64,000 nt of DNA from Bradyrhizobium manausense. Lineage in GTDB: Bacteria; Pseudomonadota; Alphaproteobacteria; Rhizobiales; Xanthobacteraceae. The stretch is from NCBI RefSeq assembly GCF_018131105.1, contig NZ_JAFCJI010000001.1:3880001-3944000 (forward strand), written 5' to 3'. Shown in pieces: positions 46,218 through 54,014 of the stretch (position 1 is its first letter; every line of letters begins with the position of its first letter). Made by a program: the position numbers and the translations under genes. The notes below the pieces were generated by a model. That model saw nothing but the letters and a program-made list of their open reading frames with translations. It ran no database searches and was not told where the DNA came from.

Positions 46218-47489
46218 ATGACAGACCAGACGCTCGCCGCGCCGATCGACGATCCGCAGGAACGCAAGCGCGGCTTTACGCGCTACCAGTCACTTCTCGT
46301 GGCGCTGCTCGCGTTCGCGCAGTTCACGATCATTCTCGACTTCATCATCATGTCGCCGCTCGGCGCCATCCTGATGCCCTCGCTCAACATCACGGCCGGG
46401 CAGTTCGGCGTCGCGGTGTCGGCCTACGCGTTCAGCGCCGGATTCTCGGGCATCCTCGCCGCCGGGTTCGCCGACCGGTTCGATCGCAAGCGGCTGTTGC
46501 TGTTCTTCTATGTCGGCTTCACGCTCGGCACCGCGCTGTGCGCATTCGCGCAAGACTACCAGGTGCTGCTGCTCGGCCGCATCGTGACCGGATTGTTCGG
46601 CGGCGTGATCGGCTCGATCGTGCTCGCCATCATCACCGATCTGTTCCCGCTGCATTTGCGCGGCCGCGTGATGGGCTTCGTCCAGACCGCGTTTGCCGCG
46701 AGCCAGGTGCTCGGCATTCCCGCGGGGCTTTTTCTCGCCAATCACTGGAACTGGCATGTCTGCTTCATTGCGATCGTCGGCCTGTCGATCCTGGCGATCG
46801 GCATCATCGCCTTCGCCATGGAGCCGGTCGATGCACATCTGAAGCTGAAGCAGGACAGGAATCCGTTCCGTCATCTGGTCGCGACCGTCAGCGAGCCGCG
46901 CTACACGCTGGCCTTCGGCGTCACGACATTGCTGGCGACGGGCGGCTACATGCTGATGCCGTTCTCCAGCGCCTTCACCGTCAACAATGTCGGCATCGAC
47001 CTCGTGCATCTGCCGACGATCTATCTGGTCTCCGGCCTGTTCAGCATCATCACCGGCCCGCTGGTCGGCCGCGCCAGCGACGCATTCGGCAAATATCCGA
47101 CCTTCGTGTTCGGCAGCGTGGTGTCGGTCATCATGGTGCTGATCTACACCCATCTCGGCCACGTCTCGCTGCCGACCGTGATCATCGTCAACGTCGTGAT
47201 GTTCGTCGGCATCTTCTCGCGCATGATCCCGTCGCAGGCGCTGATGTCGGCGATCCCCGACCAGAGCCAGCGCGGCTCCTTCAGCGCGATCAGCGCCTCG
47301 CTGCAGCAGCTCTCCGGTGGCCTCGGCTCGATGCTCGCCGGCGCCATCATCGCGCAGGCCCCCGACGGAACGCTGCTGCATTTCGACCGGATCGGCTACG
47401 TCGTCTGCGCGTCCGCAGCCGTCGCGCTGGTGGCGATGTATTTTGTGCAGAAATCGGTGGCGGAACGGGCGGGGCGGAGGGTAGTTTGA
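46218..47489 (+). CDS. MFS transporter
   Basis: This 423-residue protein has twelve predicted membrane helices and the MFS loop motif GFADRFDRKRLLLFFYVGF between helices 2 and 3, resembling the drug:H+ antiporter DHA1 type (AraJ/YdhP-like, starting LVALLAFAQFTIILDFIIMSPLGAIL). The substrate is unknown. The ATG at 46218 is chosen because the upstream in-frame region is a repeat-like leader. It is the last clear core gene before the accessory DNA. Confidence 0.88.
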   Translation: MTDQTLAAPIDDPQERKRGFTRYQSLLVALLAFAQFTIILDFIIMSPLGAILMPSLNITAGQFGVAVSAYAFSAGFSGILAAGFADRFDRKRLLLFFYVGFTLGTALCAFAQDYQVLLLGRIVTGLFGGVIGSIVLAIITDLFPLHLRGRVMGFVQTAFAASQVLGIPAGLFLANHWNWHVCFIAIVGLSILAIGIIAFAMEPVDAHLKLKQDRNPFRHLVATVSEPRYTLAFGVTTLLATGGYMLMPFSSAFTVNNVGIDLVHLPTIYLVSGLFSIITGPLVGRASDAFGKYPTFVFGSVVSVIMVLIYTHLGHVSLPTVIIVNVVMFVGIFSRMIPSQALMSAIPDQSQRGSFSAISASLQQLSGGLGSMLAGAIIAQAPDGTLLHFDRIGYVVCASAAVALVAMYFVQKSVAERAGRRVV

Positions 47490-47758
47490 GGGGCAGACCA
47501 ATCTGGATGGACGGCGATCAGGCACGCCAACCAGCAACGGATGGCGTCATCATCTCCAAGGCCGGTCTGCAGGCACTTTAGCGATCCCAATGGCTAACTA
47601 TTGATGGCTTGTACCTCAGGCTGAACCCGGGCTACTTTTCTACCCGCCGTTTGGGCATCCGCTCGCAGTGGAAACGTCCGTCTTTGCTTTTGCAATTGGT
47701 TGCTCTCGGAGACTCCCTTTAGAGGGCAAACCTCGACTTAGAATCTAGGAATCTTGCT

Positions 47759-48646
47759 TTGTCCAAGAGAGATTCGGCACTTCAGCGAATTCAAGTGCTT
47801 ATGCCCGCGCTAAGCCCTCTGATGACGAGCGGTACGGTTGCCAAATGGCTTAAGAAGAAGGGAGACTTCATCCACCCTGGCGATATCTTGCTGGAGATTG
47901 AGACCGACAAAGCGATCATGGAGGTGGAGGCAGTCGACAGCGGACTGTTGGAGGAAGTTTTTCATCCTGAAGGCGCCCAAGTGCAGGTGAACGAGCCCTT
48001 GGCAAGCTTCGTTATGCCGACCGGCCTAACAGAGGATGGTCTTCTTTCTGAGGCCTTCACCAATTCACAATCCCATACGCAACCATCGGCTCAGGAACTC
48101 GCGGCTCTCGCTGAACAATTGCTTGCGGCAGCCAAGTGCGATCCTCCGACGATCGAAACGCGTCGAAGCGCCAAGCCGGTCGCGAAAAGAGCGCGGCTGG
48201 GACGAGGCGTGTTTGTCGTGCATGGCCACGACGAAGCGGCTCTTTACGCTGTAACGGATTTCCTTCGGCGGATCCGATGTGAGCCGATCGTACTCCGGGA
48301 GCGTCCAAATAAGGGGCGGACGATCATCACGAAGTTCCGGGAGGAGGCGGATGGGGTAGGCTTTGCGATTGTCCTGCTCACGCCCGACGATGTTGGCGGC
48401 AAAACCGGACATGATTCGGAGCCTCGGGCTAGGCAGAATGTCGTTTTCGAGTTTGGTTTTTTCGTGGGTGCTCTAGGGCCTGAGAAGGTCACAGCTCTTC
48501 TAAAAGGGCCGATTGAAAAACCATCCGACCTCAACGGAGTGGGCTACATTCAAATGGATTCCGCCGGTGCTTGGCGACAAGAATTGGCGCGTGAGTTAGA
48601 CGCAGCAGGGCTGAAGGTCGACTGGAACAAGATCATGCGCGTTTGA
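47759..48646 (+). CDS. Lipoyl (E2-type) domain fused to TIR-like effector domain (PF10137)
   Basis: This 295-residue protein has two domains. Residues 10-87 are a lipoyl/biotinyl domain almost like that of pyruvate dehydrogenase E2: IQVLMPALSPLMTSGTVAKW, then EIETDKAIMEVEAVDSG with the modifiable lysine at residue 51. A Q/A-rich linker (about 95-148) leads to a C-terminal domain opening GVFVVHGHDEAALYAVTDFL, followed by RPNKGRTIITKF, FAIVLLTPDD, RARQNVVFEFGFFVGALG and YIQMDSAGAW. This is the TIR-like domain of PF10137, used as the NAD-degrading effector in CBASS (Cap12) and Pycsar; the glutamate in VVFEFGFF is the expected catalytic residue. No cyclase gene is adjacent. The start shown is a TTG; an ATG at 47801 would cut the first lipoyl strand. 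It lies just outside the left attachment repeat of the island. Confidence 0.85.
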   Translation: MSKRDSALQRIQVLMPALSPLMTSGTVAKWLKKKGDFIHPGDILLEIETDKAIMEVEAVDSGLLEEVFHPEGAQVQVNEPLASFVMPTGLTEDGLLSEAFTNSQSHTQPSAQELAALAEQLLAAAKCDPPTIETRRSAKPVAKRARLGRGVFVVHGHDEAALYAVTDFLRRIRCEPIVLRERPNKGRTIITKFREEADGVGFAIVLLTPDDVGGKTGHDSEPRARQNVVFEFGFFVGALGPEKVTALLKGPIEKPSDLNGVGYIQMDSAGAWRQELARELDAAGLKVDWNKIMRV

Positions 48647-48695
48647 ATGCTCCGTCTGCGCAGGAACGATCAGCCTACGATCAAGGAGCTTGTTG

Positions 48696-48863
48696 ATGCG
48701 GGAGAGCCTGCCCCCCAATCAGGTCCGCGAAGCACAGCTGGCAGCGTTGGACGCTGCGATCGCCCGTGGGCTCAATGACGCCGAGTCGGGGCGGACAAAG
48801 CCAAGTTCCGATGTTTTTGACCGACTAGAAGCGAGTTTGGTGGGCGAGAGCGGCCGCACATGA
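48696..48863 (+). pseudogene. ParD-like antitoxin C-terminal relic
   Basis: This 55-residue frame, MRESLPPNQVREAQLAALDA then AIARGLNDAESGRTKPSSDV, resembles the C-terminal half of CC2985/ParD-type antitoxins (helix plus toxin-wrapping tail ending FDRLEA). The ribbon-helix-helix DNA-binding half is absent, and no toxin gene follows. It is best read as a truncated antitoxin, although a short functional protein cannot be excluded. Confidence 0.45.
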
Positions 48864-49200
48864 GCATTCCCGCTACCGTGGAAATCCAGCAGGGGCCGGA
48901 AGACTAGATTTTCTTCGAGGGGAGCGCCCGCCGAATAACGCTCGCACCAACCTAAAATGGTGCCCAGGAAAGGATTGGCTGGCCTCCGCCTCACCCTATT
49001 GAGATTCCTAGCATTTTTCAAGCTTCATTCGGCTTTGTTACACAGTCTTGTTTAGTCCGTCCAGATAGGCCGCTGCTTGCGGACTTGAATTGCCGTCGCG
49101 GTTTCTGTGGCTAGACGCGGTTTTCTGTTTCGCCCCAGACAGTTCCGGATCATGAGTCGCATAGGTTGCCAGGACCCGATTCGTTCAACCGGAGATTCTC
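48864..49200. other. Gap holding the left island boundary
   Basis: These 337 bp carry the left attachment repeat at 48957-48974 but no gene I can support. A frame on the minus strand (48719-49021) exists only because it reads through the tRNA-derived repeat. Confidence 0.5.
48957..48974. repeat. Left attachment repeat (attL) of tRNA-Leu island
   Basis: ATGGTGCCCAGGAAAGGA is identical to 62904-62921, which covers the CCA end and the first 14 bases of the tRNA-Leu 3' arm. Identity ends on both sides (A versus T before, T versus C after), so it is an exact 18-bp direct repeat bounding the island. Confidence 0.9.
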
Positions 49201-49461
49201 ATGTTCGGCTCGACCAAATGCGGCAAGTGCGAAGGCGCATCATTCAAAATCCAAGAGATGAGCCCTTCGGGGGCGCAATACAAAATGTACGCTATTCAAT
49301 GTGCATCGTGCCAAACCCCCATTGGGGTCACTGATTATTACAGTGTTGGTTCACTGGTGAAGCAGCAGGAGAAGACGCTTGCCGACCTTCAGTCGAAGCT
49401 GAGCGGGATGGGGCAACAGCTGAACCAGATTGCTCAATTTCTGAATCAGATGAGGCGCTAG
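49201..49461 (+). CDS. Small zinc-ribbon and coiled-coil protein
   Basis: This 86-residue protein has two CxxC pairs (CGKCEG at residues 7-10 and CASCQT near 34-37) that form a probable zinc ribbon, then a helical C-terminus (VKQQEKTLADLQSKLSGMGQ) likely to form a coiled coil. It is the first gene inside the island. Similar small proteins are found singly in rhizobial accessory regions. Function is not known; a zinc-binding oligomer is inferred. Confidence 0.65.
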   Translation: MFGSTKCGKCEGASFKIQEMSPSGAQYKMYAIQCASCQTPIGVTDYYSVGSLVKQQEKTLADLQSKLSGMGQQLNQIAQFLNQMRR

Positions 49462-49559
49462 CTGCCCGCAAGTTGCTGACATCAAGACAACCAGCGCCGG
49501 CAGCTCGGCACCACATTTTTGTATGGGCCATCGACCTAGCATCTCTGGGGGGATTCGTC

Positions 49560-51203
49560 GTGAGGATTACACGGGTCGAAATCGCAAACTGGCGATCGAT
49601 CAAATGTATCGATTTTGTCCGGAAGACATTTGCATCCTCGTGGGGGCGAACAATGCAGGCAAAACCAACATCCTGTCAGCGATCAACTTCATCCTCGGTG
49701 AGCGCTGGCCGATGCCCGCGAATCTCGACGACTCCGAGTTTTACGGGCGCAACCGCGATAACAGCATCTACATCCGGCTCTGCCTAGACCATCCCTCAAT
49801 TTCACAGATCGAATTCGACACGTCCAAACCGCAATACGCGTTGAATGCGACCGACAATCGGGGCAGGCCCGTCCGGCCTTTCACCAATGCTCAAAGAGAA
49901 GAGCTTGCTTTCGCCTACGTTGACGCTGGCCGGAACTACGAAAGGCAGTTCTCAACTTCGCGCTGGTCGATCTTCGGACAGGCTCTCCGCCACCTTCATC
50001 AGACGCTCAAGGATAGTGGCGATCAGTTGGTTAAGCTTCGTGAAGCCCTGAACACGGCCCACGTTCTCCTGCAGACTGATCAGTACAAGGCTTTCGAGAA
50101 GGAGCTAAAGGACGCTTTTGCTGCCCAGCTGAAAACCGCTCGGTACGACGTGTCGTTCGAATTTCGCACTCTAGAGGAAACCAATCTCTACCGAAGCCTC
50201 TATCCCACGCTTGTCGAACGCGGTGTGGCTAGAAATCCTTCAGAGGTCGGATCAGGCGTGCGCAACGTGCTCGTGCTCGCGCTCTTCCAAGCATTCGCGA
50301 AGTCGTTCAGAGGTGATGCCGTGCTCGGCATTGAGGAGCCCGAGCTATACCTACATCCCCACGCACAGCGCAGTCTTATGAGGCAATTCGAGACGCTAGC
50401 GGCTGCTGGCAATCAGCTCTTCATCTCAACCCATAGCGCTCACTTTTTAGACGTGGCTCGAAGCGACCGCATCGTGAGGGTGGAGCGCTGCGAGGATGAG
50501 GACGAAGATGTCTGCACCCAGGTGGAAACGGCTTCGAGCGAGGATTTTCTCATTGCCCGAAAACATCTGCATCACGAACGGGAGATGACCGTCGAGTCTG
50601 TTCGCGCTTTCGTCAGAAATGTAAGGACGGCCGAAATGACGGAGGCGTTCTTCGCACATCTCGTCATCATAGTCGAAGGTCCATCGGAGCGCGAAGCGAT
50701 ACCGATCTTCGCCAGAGCACAAGACTTGGACTTTGACGAGCATGGTGTCTCTATCGTATCGGCGGGCGGCAAGTCTGCCATCGACACCTTATTCCAGCTC
50801 TACGACCTGCACGGTTTGAAGACCTACACGATGTTCGACAACGACGGTGGCAAGCCATCGGAGAAGGCGGCTAACCGCACCTTGAGCCGATTGCTTGGGG
50901 GGAAAAGAAGAGGATGAACCAGCTGCCTGCGTGAAGGAAGATCACGCTATCCTCCAAGGCAACTGGGAAACACAGTGTCGTGCGCATGTGGAGATCATAC
51001 AGCCGGGCCTCTATGATGAACTGGAAGCGCAGGCACGGGTTGAGCTGAGTATCTCCGGCGATCGCAACAAGCCCTTGGTGGCAAGGTTCGTTGCTGAAGC
51101 TCTCGTGCAGAGCGGCCACGTTCCCCAATTCGTCAAGGACATCCTTGATGAGGTGAGAAAGAAACTACCCACGACTCCGGACACGAATGGCGTATTCGGA
51201 TAG
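49560..51203 (+). pseudogene. OLD-family ATP-dependent nuclease (SMC-like ATPase plus TOPRIM), frameshifted twice
   Basis: Three reading frames must be joined to obtain one protein. The first, from a GTG at 49560, gives VRITRVEIANWRSIKCIDFV; near 49619 the frame shifts and continues PEDICILVGANNAGKTN with the Walker A. The long middle part has VLGIEEPELYLHPHAQRSLM, the ABC-type Walker B, LFISTHSAHF and the TOPRIM acids (IIVEGPSERE, then TMFDNDGGK). At a run of six G (50897-50902) the frame is lost again, and the C-terminal 100 residues (EEDEPAACVKED onward) follow in another frame. The edits look like a 1-nt loss and a 1-nt gain. Either the gene is dead or the assembly is wrong at these spots. 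Confidence 0.82.
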
Positions 51204-51554
51204 TTCGCGAGTTGTGCGCTGGCGAGTAAGTTGTAGTTGCCCGAGCCCGGCCGAAAACTGCGCGAGAGTCGAAAATCTAAGAGGTCACCTCGTGGCGTCG
51301 GCTGCGAGCTTTCCCCCCATGCCCATCATCAATTTCTGACACATCGTTCAGCGCCGCGTCCCGAAGTTCGACGTCTCTGCGCCCCGTGAGGCCGTTGGCA
51401 CGTTCCCCGCTCAAAATGCGCGCGCTATCGCCGCCCGTTGCGTGAGTCGTTTTGACTCAGGCGGCCCCTCTTGCCGGGCGATTCTGCCGAGAAATATGGT
51501 GACAAAGCTCGTTGACTAAGTTTTTCGCGGGCCACCATCGAGAGGGAAACAGCC
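51204..51554. other. Gap before serine recombinase, with a short inverted repeat
   Basis: No gene is seen in these 351 bp. A palindrome TGAGTC-GTTTT-GACTCA lies at 51443-51459, about 100 bp before the recombinase start, and could be a recombination or regulatory site for it, or a weak hairpin. Confidence 0.4.
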
Positions 51555-52247
51555 GTGAAGCGCAAGTTCGTCGCCTATTATCGCGTATCGACCCCGAAGC
51601 AGGGCCGCTCCGGCTTGGGCCTCGATGCACAGAGAGCCGCTGTTGCCAAGGCAGTAGGCAATGGGCCCGCCAACATCATAGCTGAGTTCACCGAGGTGGA
51701 GAGCGGCAAGCGCAACAATAGGCCGGCCCTAGACGAGGCGCTCACCTCAGCACGACTACACCGGGCAACCCTTGTCGTCGCAAAGGTTGACCGCCTGACA
51801 CGCTCGGTGGGCTTCTTGGAGCGGCTGCTGGAAGCAGGGGTCGACGTGCACTTCGCTGACCTCCCGACTATTGAGGGGCCCACGGGGCGCTTCATGCTTC
51901 AACAGATGGCCGCAGTGGCGGAGCTGGAGGCAGGGCTGATCTCTGCACGCACGAAGGCAGCCCTAGCGGCGGCGAAGACACGGGGGCAACGGCTTGGGGG
52001 ACACCGAGGGGGGAGCCTGTCCAGTGACGCACAGGCGAGAGGGAGAGAGGAGCAATCCCGGCTTGCTGACAGACGAGCAGCGGACATCGCGCCATTGCTG
52101 ATGAAGCTCCGAGCGAAGGGCATCACGTCACCCACCGAGATCGCACGAGCACTGACCGAGCACAGCATCCCCACAGCAAGGGGTGGAGCTAAGTGGTCCG
52201 CACCACAGGTCACGCTGATCGAAGCACGGCTCGCAAGGAAGCGATAG
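51555..52247 (+). CDS. Serine recombinase (resolvase/invertase family)
   Basis: This 230-residue protein has the resolvase catalytic domain: YYRVSTPKQGRSGLGLDAQ with the nucleophile serine at residue 12, LVVAKVDRLTRSV with the essential arginines, and GRFMLQQMAAVAELEAGLIS forming the long E helix. A C-terminal HTH-like segment (AKGITSPTEIARALTEHSIP) binds DNA. It begins with GTG. The size fits a small invertase/resolvase rather than a large serine integrase. It may resolve dimers of the element or invert a local segment. Confidence 0.9.
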   Translation: MKRKFVAYYRVSTPKQGRSGLGLDAQRAAVAKAVGNGPANIIAEFTEVESGKRNNRPALDEALTSARLHRATLVVAKVDRLTRSVGFLERLLEAGVDVHFADLPTIEGPTGRFMLQQMAAVAELEAGLISARTKAALAAAKTRGQRLGGHRGGSLSSDAQARGREEQSRLADRRAADIAPLLMKLRAKGITSPTEIARALTEHSIPTARGGAKWSAPQVTLIEARLARKR

Positions 52248-52404
52248 TCGCGAACGAAAACGAGTCTGCCTCTCGAATATTTTTGGTGCTCGATTTGAAA
52301 TTTTTTCATCGCGATTTCTCGCAAATTAAGCCGCGAGTTCCCACATAAAGCGGGGCGTATCCTCAATGAGAGGAACGCCGCATCATCGCTTATGGAATGA
52401 GGAA

Positions 52405-53160
52405 ATGACCAACCAACACGTAGCACCGGACAAGCACGACGACCGAATTGCGGAAGCTCTTAGCGTTTGCCTGACCTATCTCGATCAAGAGGAGGCATTT
52501 GTGCAAGGGAACCGAGAAACGTTGCCCGATGTCGCTCCCTTGCTCACCGTTCGCTTTCCGTCGAGCACCCTTCTTGAGGCAACGTATGCCCACGGCGTAG
52601 ATGGCATCGACTCGCCGACAGTATCAGTGCTTATCGAGGATTCGAAGGCAGAGAACCCTCGTCATTTCGACCCTTGGTATTTTGTTGTGTTGCTGTTGCT
52701 GGAGTTGTCGGGCGGACGCATCGTCCTGGATCGCTCGAATATGGGCGAGTGGTTTTACGCTGCCTTCGCAGGCTCCAACAAGCGGCAGAACATCAACCTG
52801 CATCGCATGATTGCCAACACGCCGATCTGGGGGGATACGAAGCACTATGACAATGCTCACCATGATTGCCGCCGCATCCGACTCTACTGGGTGGGCAAGA
52901 ACCTTATCCGCAAGCGCGGCCAAAAAACGCGAGATGTGTCGAAGGGGCGCGAGGATATCATTCAGTTCGCGCTAGGCATCTTCAGACGTGAGTTGGAGAA
53001 GCAATACGGCCCCCAGCTTCAGGACGATTCCGTACTGCCATCGACCGACCTGACGTTGGTGGATTACGAGATGCTCCTGCGAGTCGCGCTCCAACTGGCA
53101 GATTCGATGCATGAGAAATATCGGGTGCAAAGCCGAGATGCGTCCAATGCTGCAGCTTAG
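52405..53160 (+). CDS. Hypothetical protein, island gene upstream of polymerase-like gene
   Basis: I do not recognise this 251-residue protein. It is mostly alpha/beta with a very hydrophobic strand pair (WYFVVLLLLELSGGRIVLD) that is too short to be a membrane anchor, and several conserved-looking W, H and R residues (HYDNAHHDCRRIRLYW). The ATG at 52405 follows GAGGAA; an in-frame start at 52366 is possible. The next gene starts inside its last 23 bp, so the two are probably co-translated. Confidence 0.6.
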   Translation: MTNQHVAPDKHDDRIAEALSVCLTYLDQEEAFVQGNRETLPDVAPLLTVRFPSSTLLEATYAHGVDGIDSPTVSVLIEDSKAENPRHFDPWYFVVLLLLELSGGRIVLDRSNMGEWFYAAFAGSNKRQNINLHRMIANTPIWGDTKHYDNAHHDCRRIRLYWVGKNLIRKRGQKTRDVSKGREDIIQFALGIFRRELEKQYGPQLQDDSVLPSTDLTLVDYEMLLRVALQLADSMHEKYRVQSRDASNAAA

Positions 53161-53896
53161 CGGCAAGCGGGCAAAACGGCGGGCGGCCCTAAAGGAGAGC
53201 ATCCGATTAGGTCCGTTCGCGGCAGCAGCCAAGTGCGCCATTCCCGGCTGCGGACGCCAGACCATGAAGGCGGCCCGCGAAGGCCTCGCCCCTCACCACT
53301 GTAGGCGCCACGTTGAGCACCGGCAGCGTCATGGGTCCTACTGGCGGCCGAGCTTCAAGGCTTCCGAGTTGCGGCCATTCATCACGGCCGCGACCGCGTA
53401 TGTCGGCCTTCGGGCAGCTAACGATAAGTTCATCGCCGCCGCGATTGCGGACATGGGAAGGACCCTGGAGGACGCTGGCCCGGTGGAAATTGCGACGCGC
53501 CTCAAAGGCATGTCCGCCACACAACGGGCCAAGATCGGACTAGCGCGGCTCCGCGTTGAAGGCGTGCTCCCGCAGCGCATCGTCTCCCTCGTCCTCGCCG
53601 TCGCCGCCCTGATCAAAGCCGACGCCACCGCGCCCCGCGCAAAGGAGTTTCGGACAGTGCAAATCTGCAAGGCAGTCCACCGTCTGGCCTCCGGCACGCA
53701 TCGTGTGTGGGCCGTGGAGGACCATCAAGGCAGGAAACGGCAGATCGAAATGCACGCTTTCCCCAAGTCCACCGGGCGGGTTCTGCGGGAGATGGGGCGG
53801 ATGCTGGAGGAGCCCTGCGACTGGGCCATTGAGAAGCATGTCGCGGGCGTCCTGGCCCATCGGCAGCGCTATGGGCGCCGCCGCGCGGCGAGCTGA
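53138..53896 (+). CDS. Hypothetical basic protein with zinc-finger-like cluster
   Basis: This 252-residue protein is rich in R and A. Residues about 33-65 contain CAIPGCGRQ, then HHCRRHVEHRQRHGSYWRP, a C-x4-C...H-H-C...H arrangement that could hold a zinc ion as in HNH-like or phage zinc-binding proteins. The rest is helical. The chosen start overlaps the previous gene by 23 bp. The polymerase-like gene follows 118 bp later. No family is recognised; a nucleic-acid-binding accessory role is inferred from charge and context. Confidence 0.6.
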   Translation: MRPMLQLSGKRAKRRAALKESIRLGPFAAAAKCAIPGCGRQTMKAAREGLAPHHCRRHVEHRQRHGSYWRPSFKASELRPFITAATAYVGLRAANDKFIAAAIADMGRTLEDAGPVEIATRLKGMSATQRAKIGLARLRVEGVLPQRIVSLVLAVAALIKADATAPRAKEFRTVQICKAVHRLASGTHRVWAVEDHQGRKRQIEMHAFPKSTGRVLREMGRMLEEPCDWAIEKHVAGVLAHRQRYGRRRAAS

Positions 53897-54014
53897 TCGA
53901 TGTCCGCGAGAATTCAAAGCCACATCATTCGCGTGAGCTATCTGGTCGGAGTGAGGCAGTGCGTGCATATCAAGGGTTCGAGCGGGCCACTTTGAACACG
54001 TGCTTCACGATCCC

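Noticed and set aside
47759..48646. Lipoyl-TIR gene as part of a CBASS operon
   Set aside because: No nucleotide cyclase, E1/E2-like or HORMA gene lies nearby; the neighbours are an MFS transporter and an antitoxin relic.
50890..50917. Programmed ribosomal frameshift in the OLD nuclease at the G6-A4 run
   Set aside because: The shift needed is +1, not the usual -1 at such runs, and a second, unrelated frame break exists at 49619, so mutation or sequencing error is more likely.
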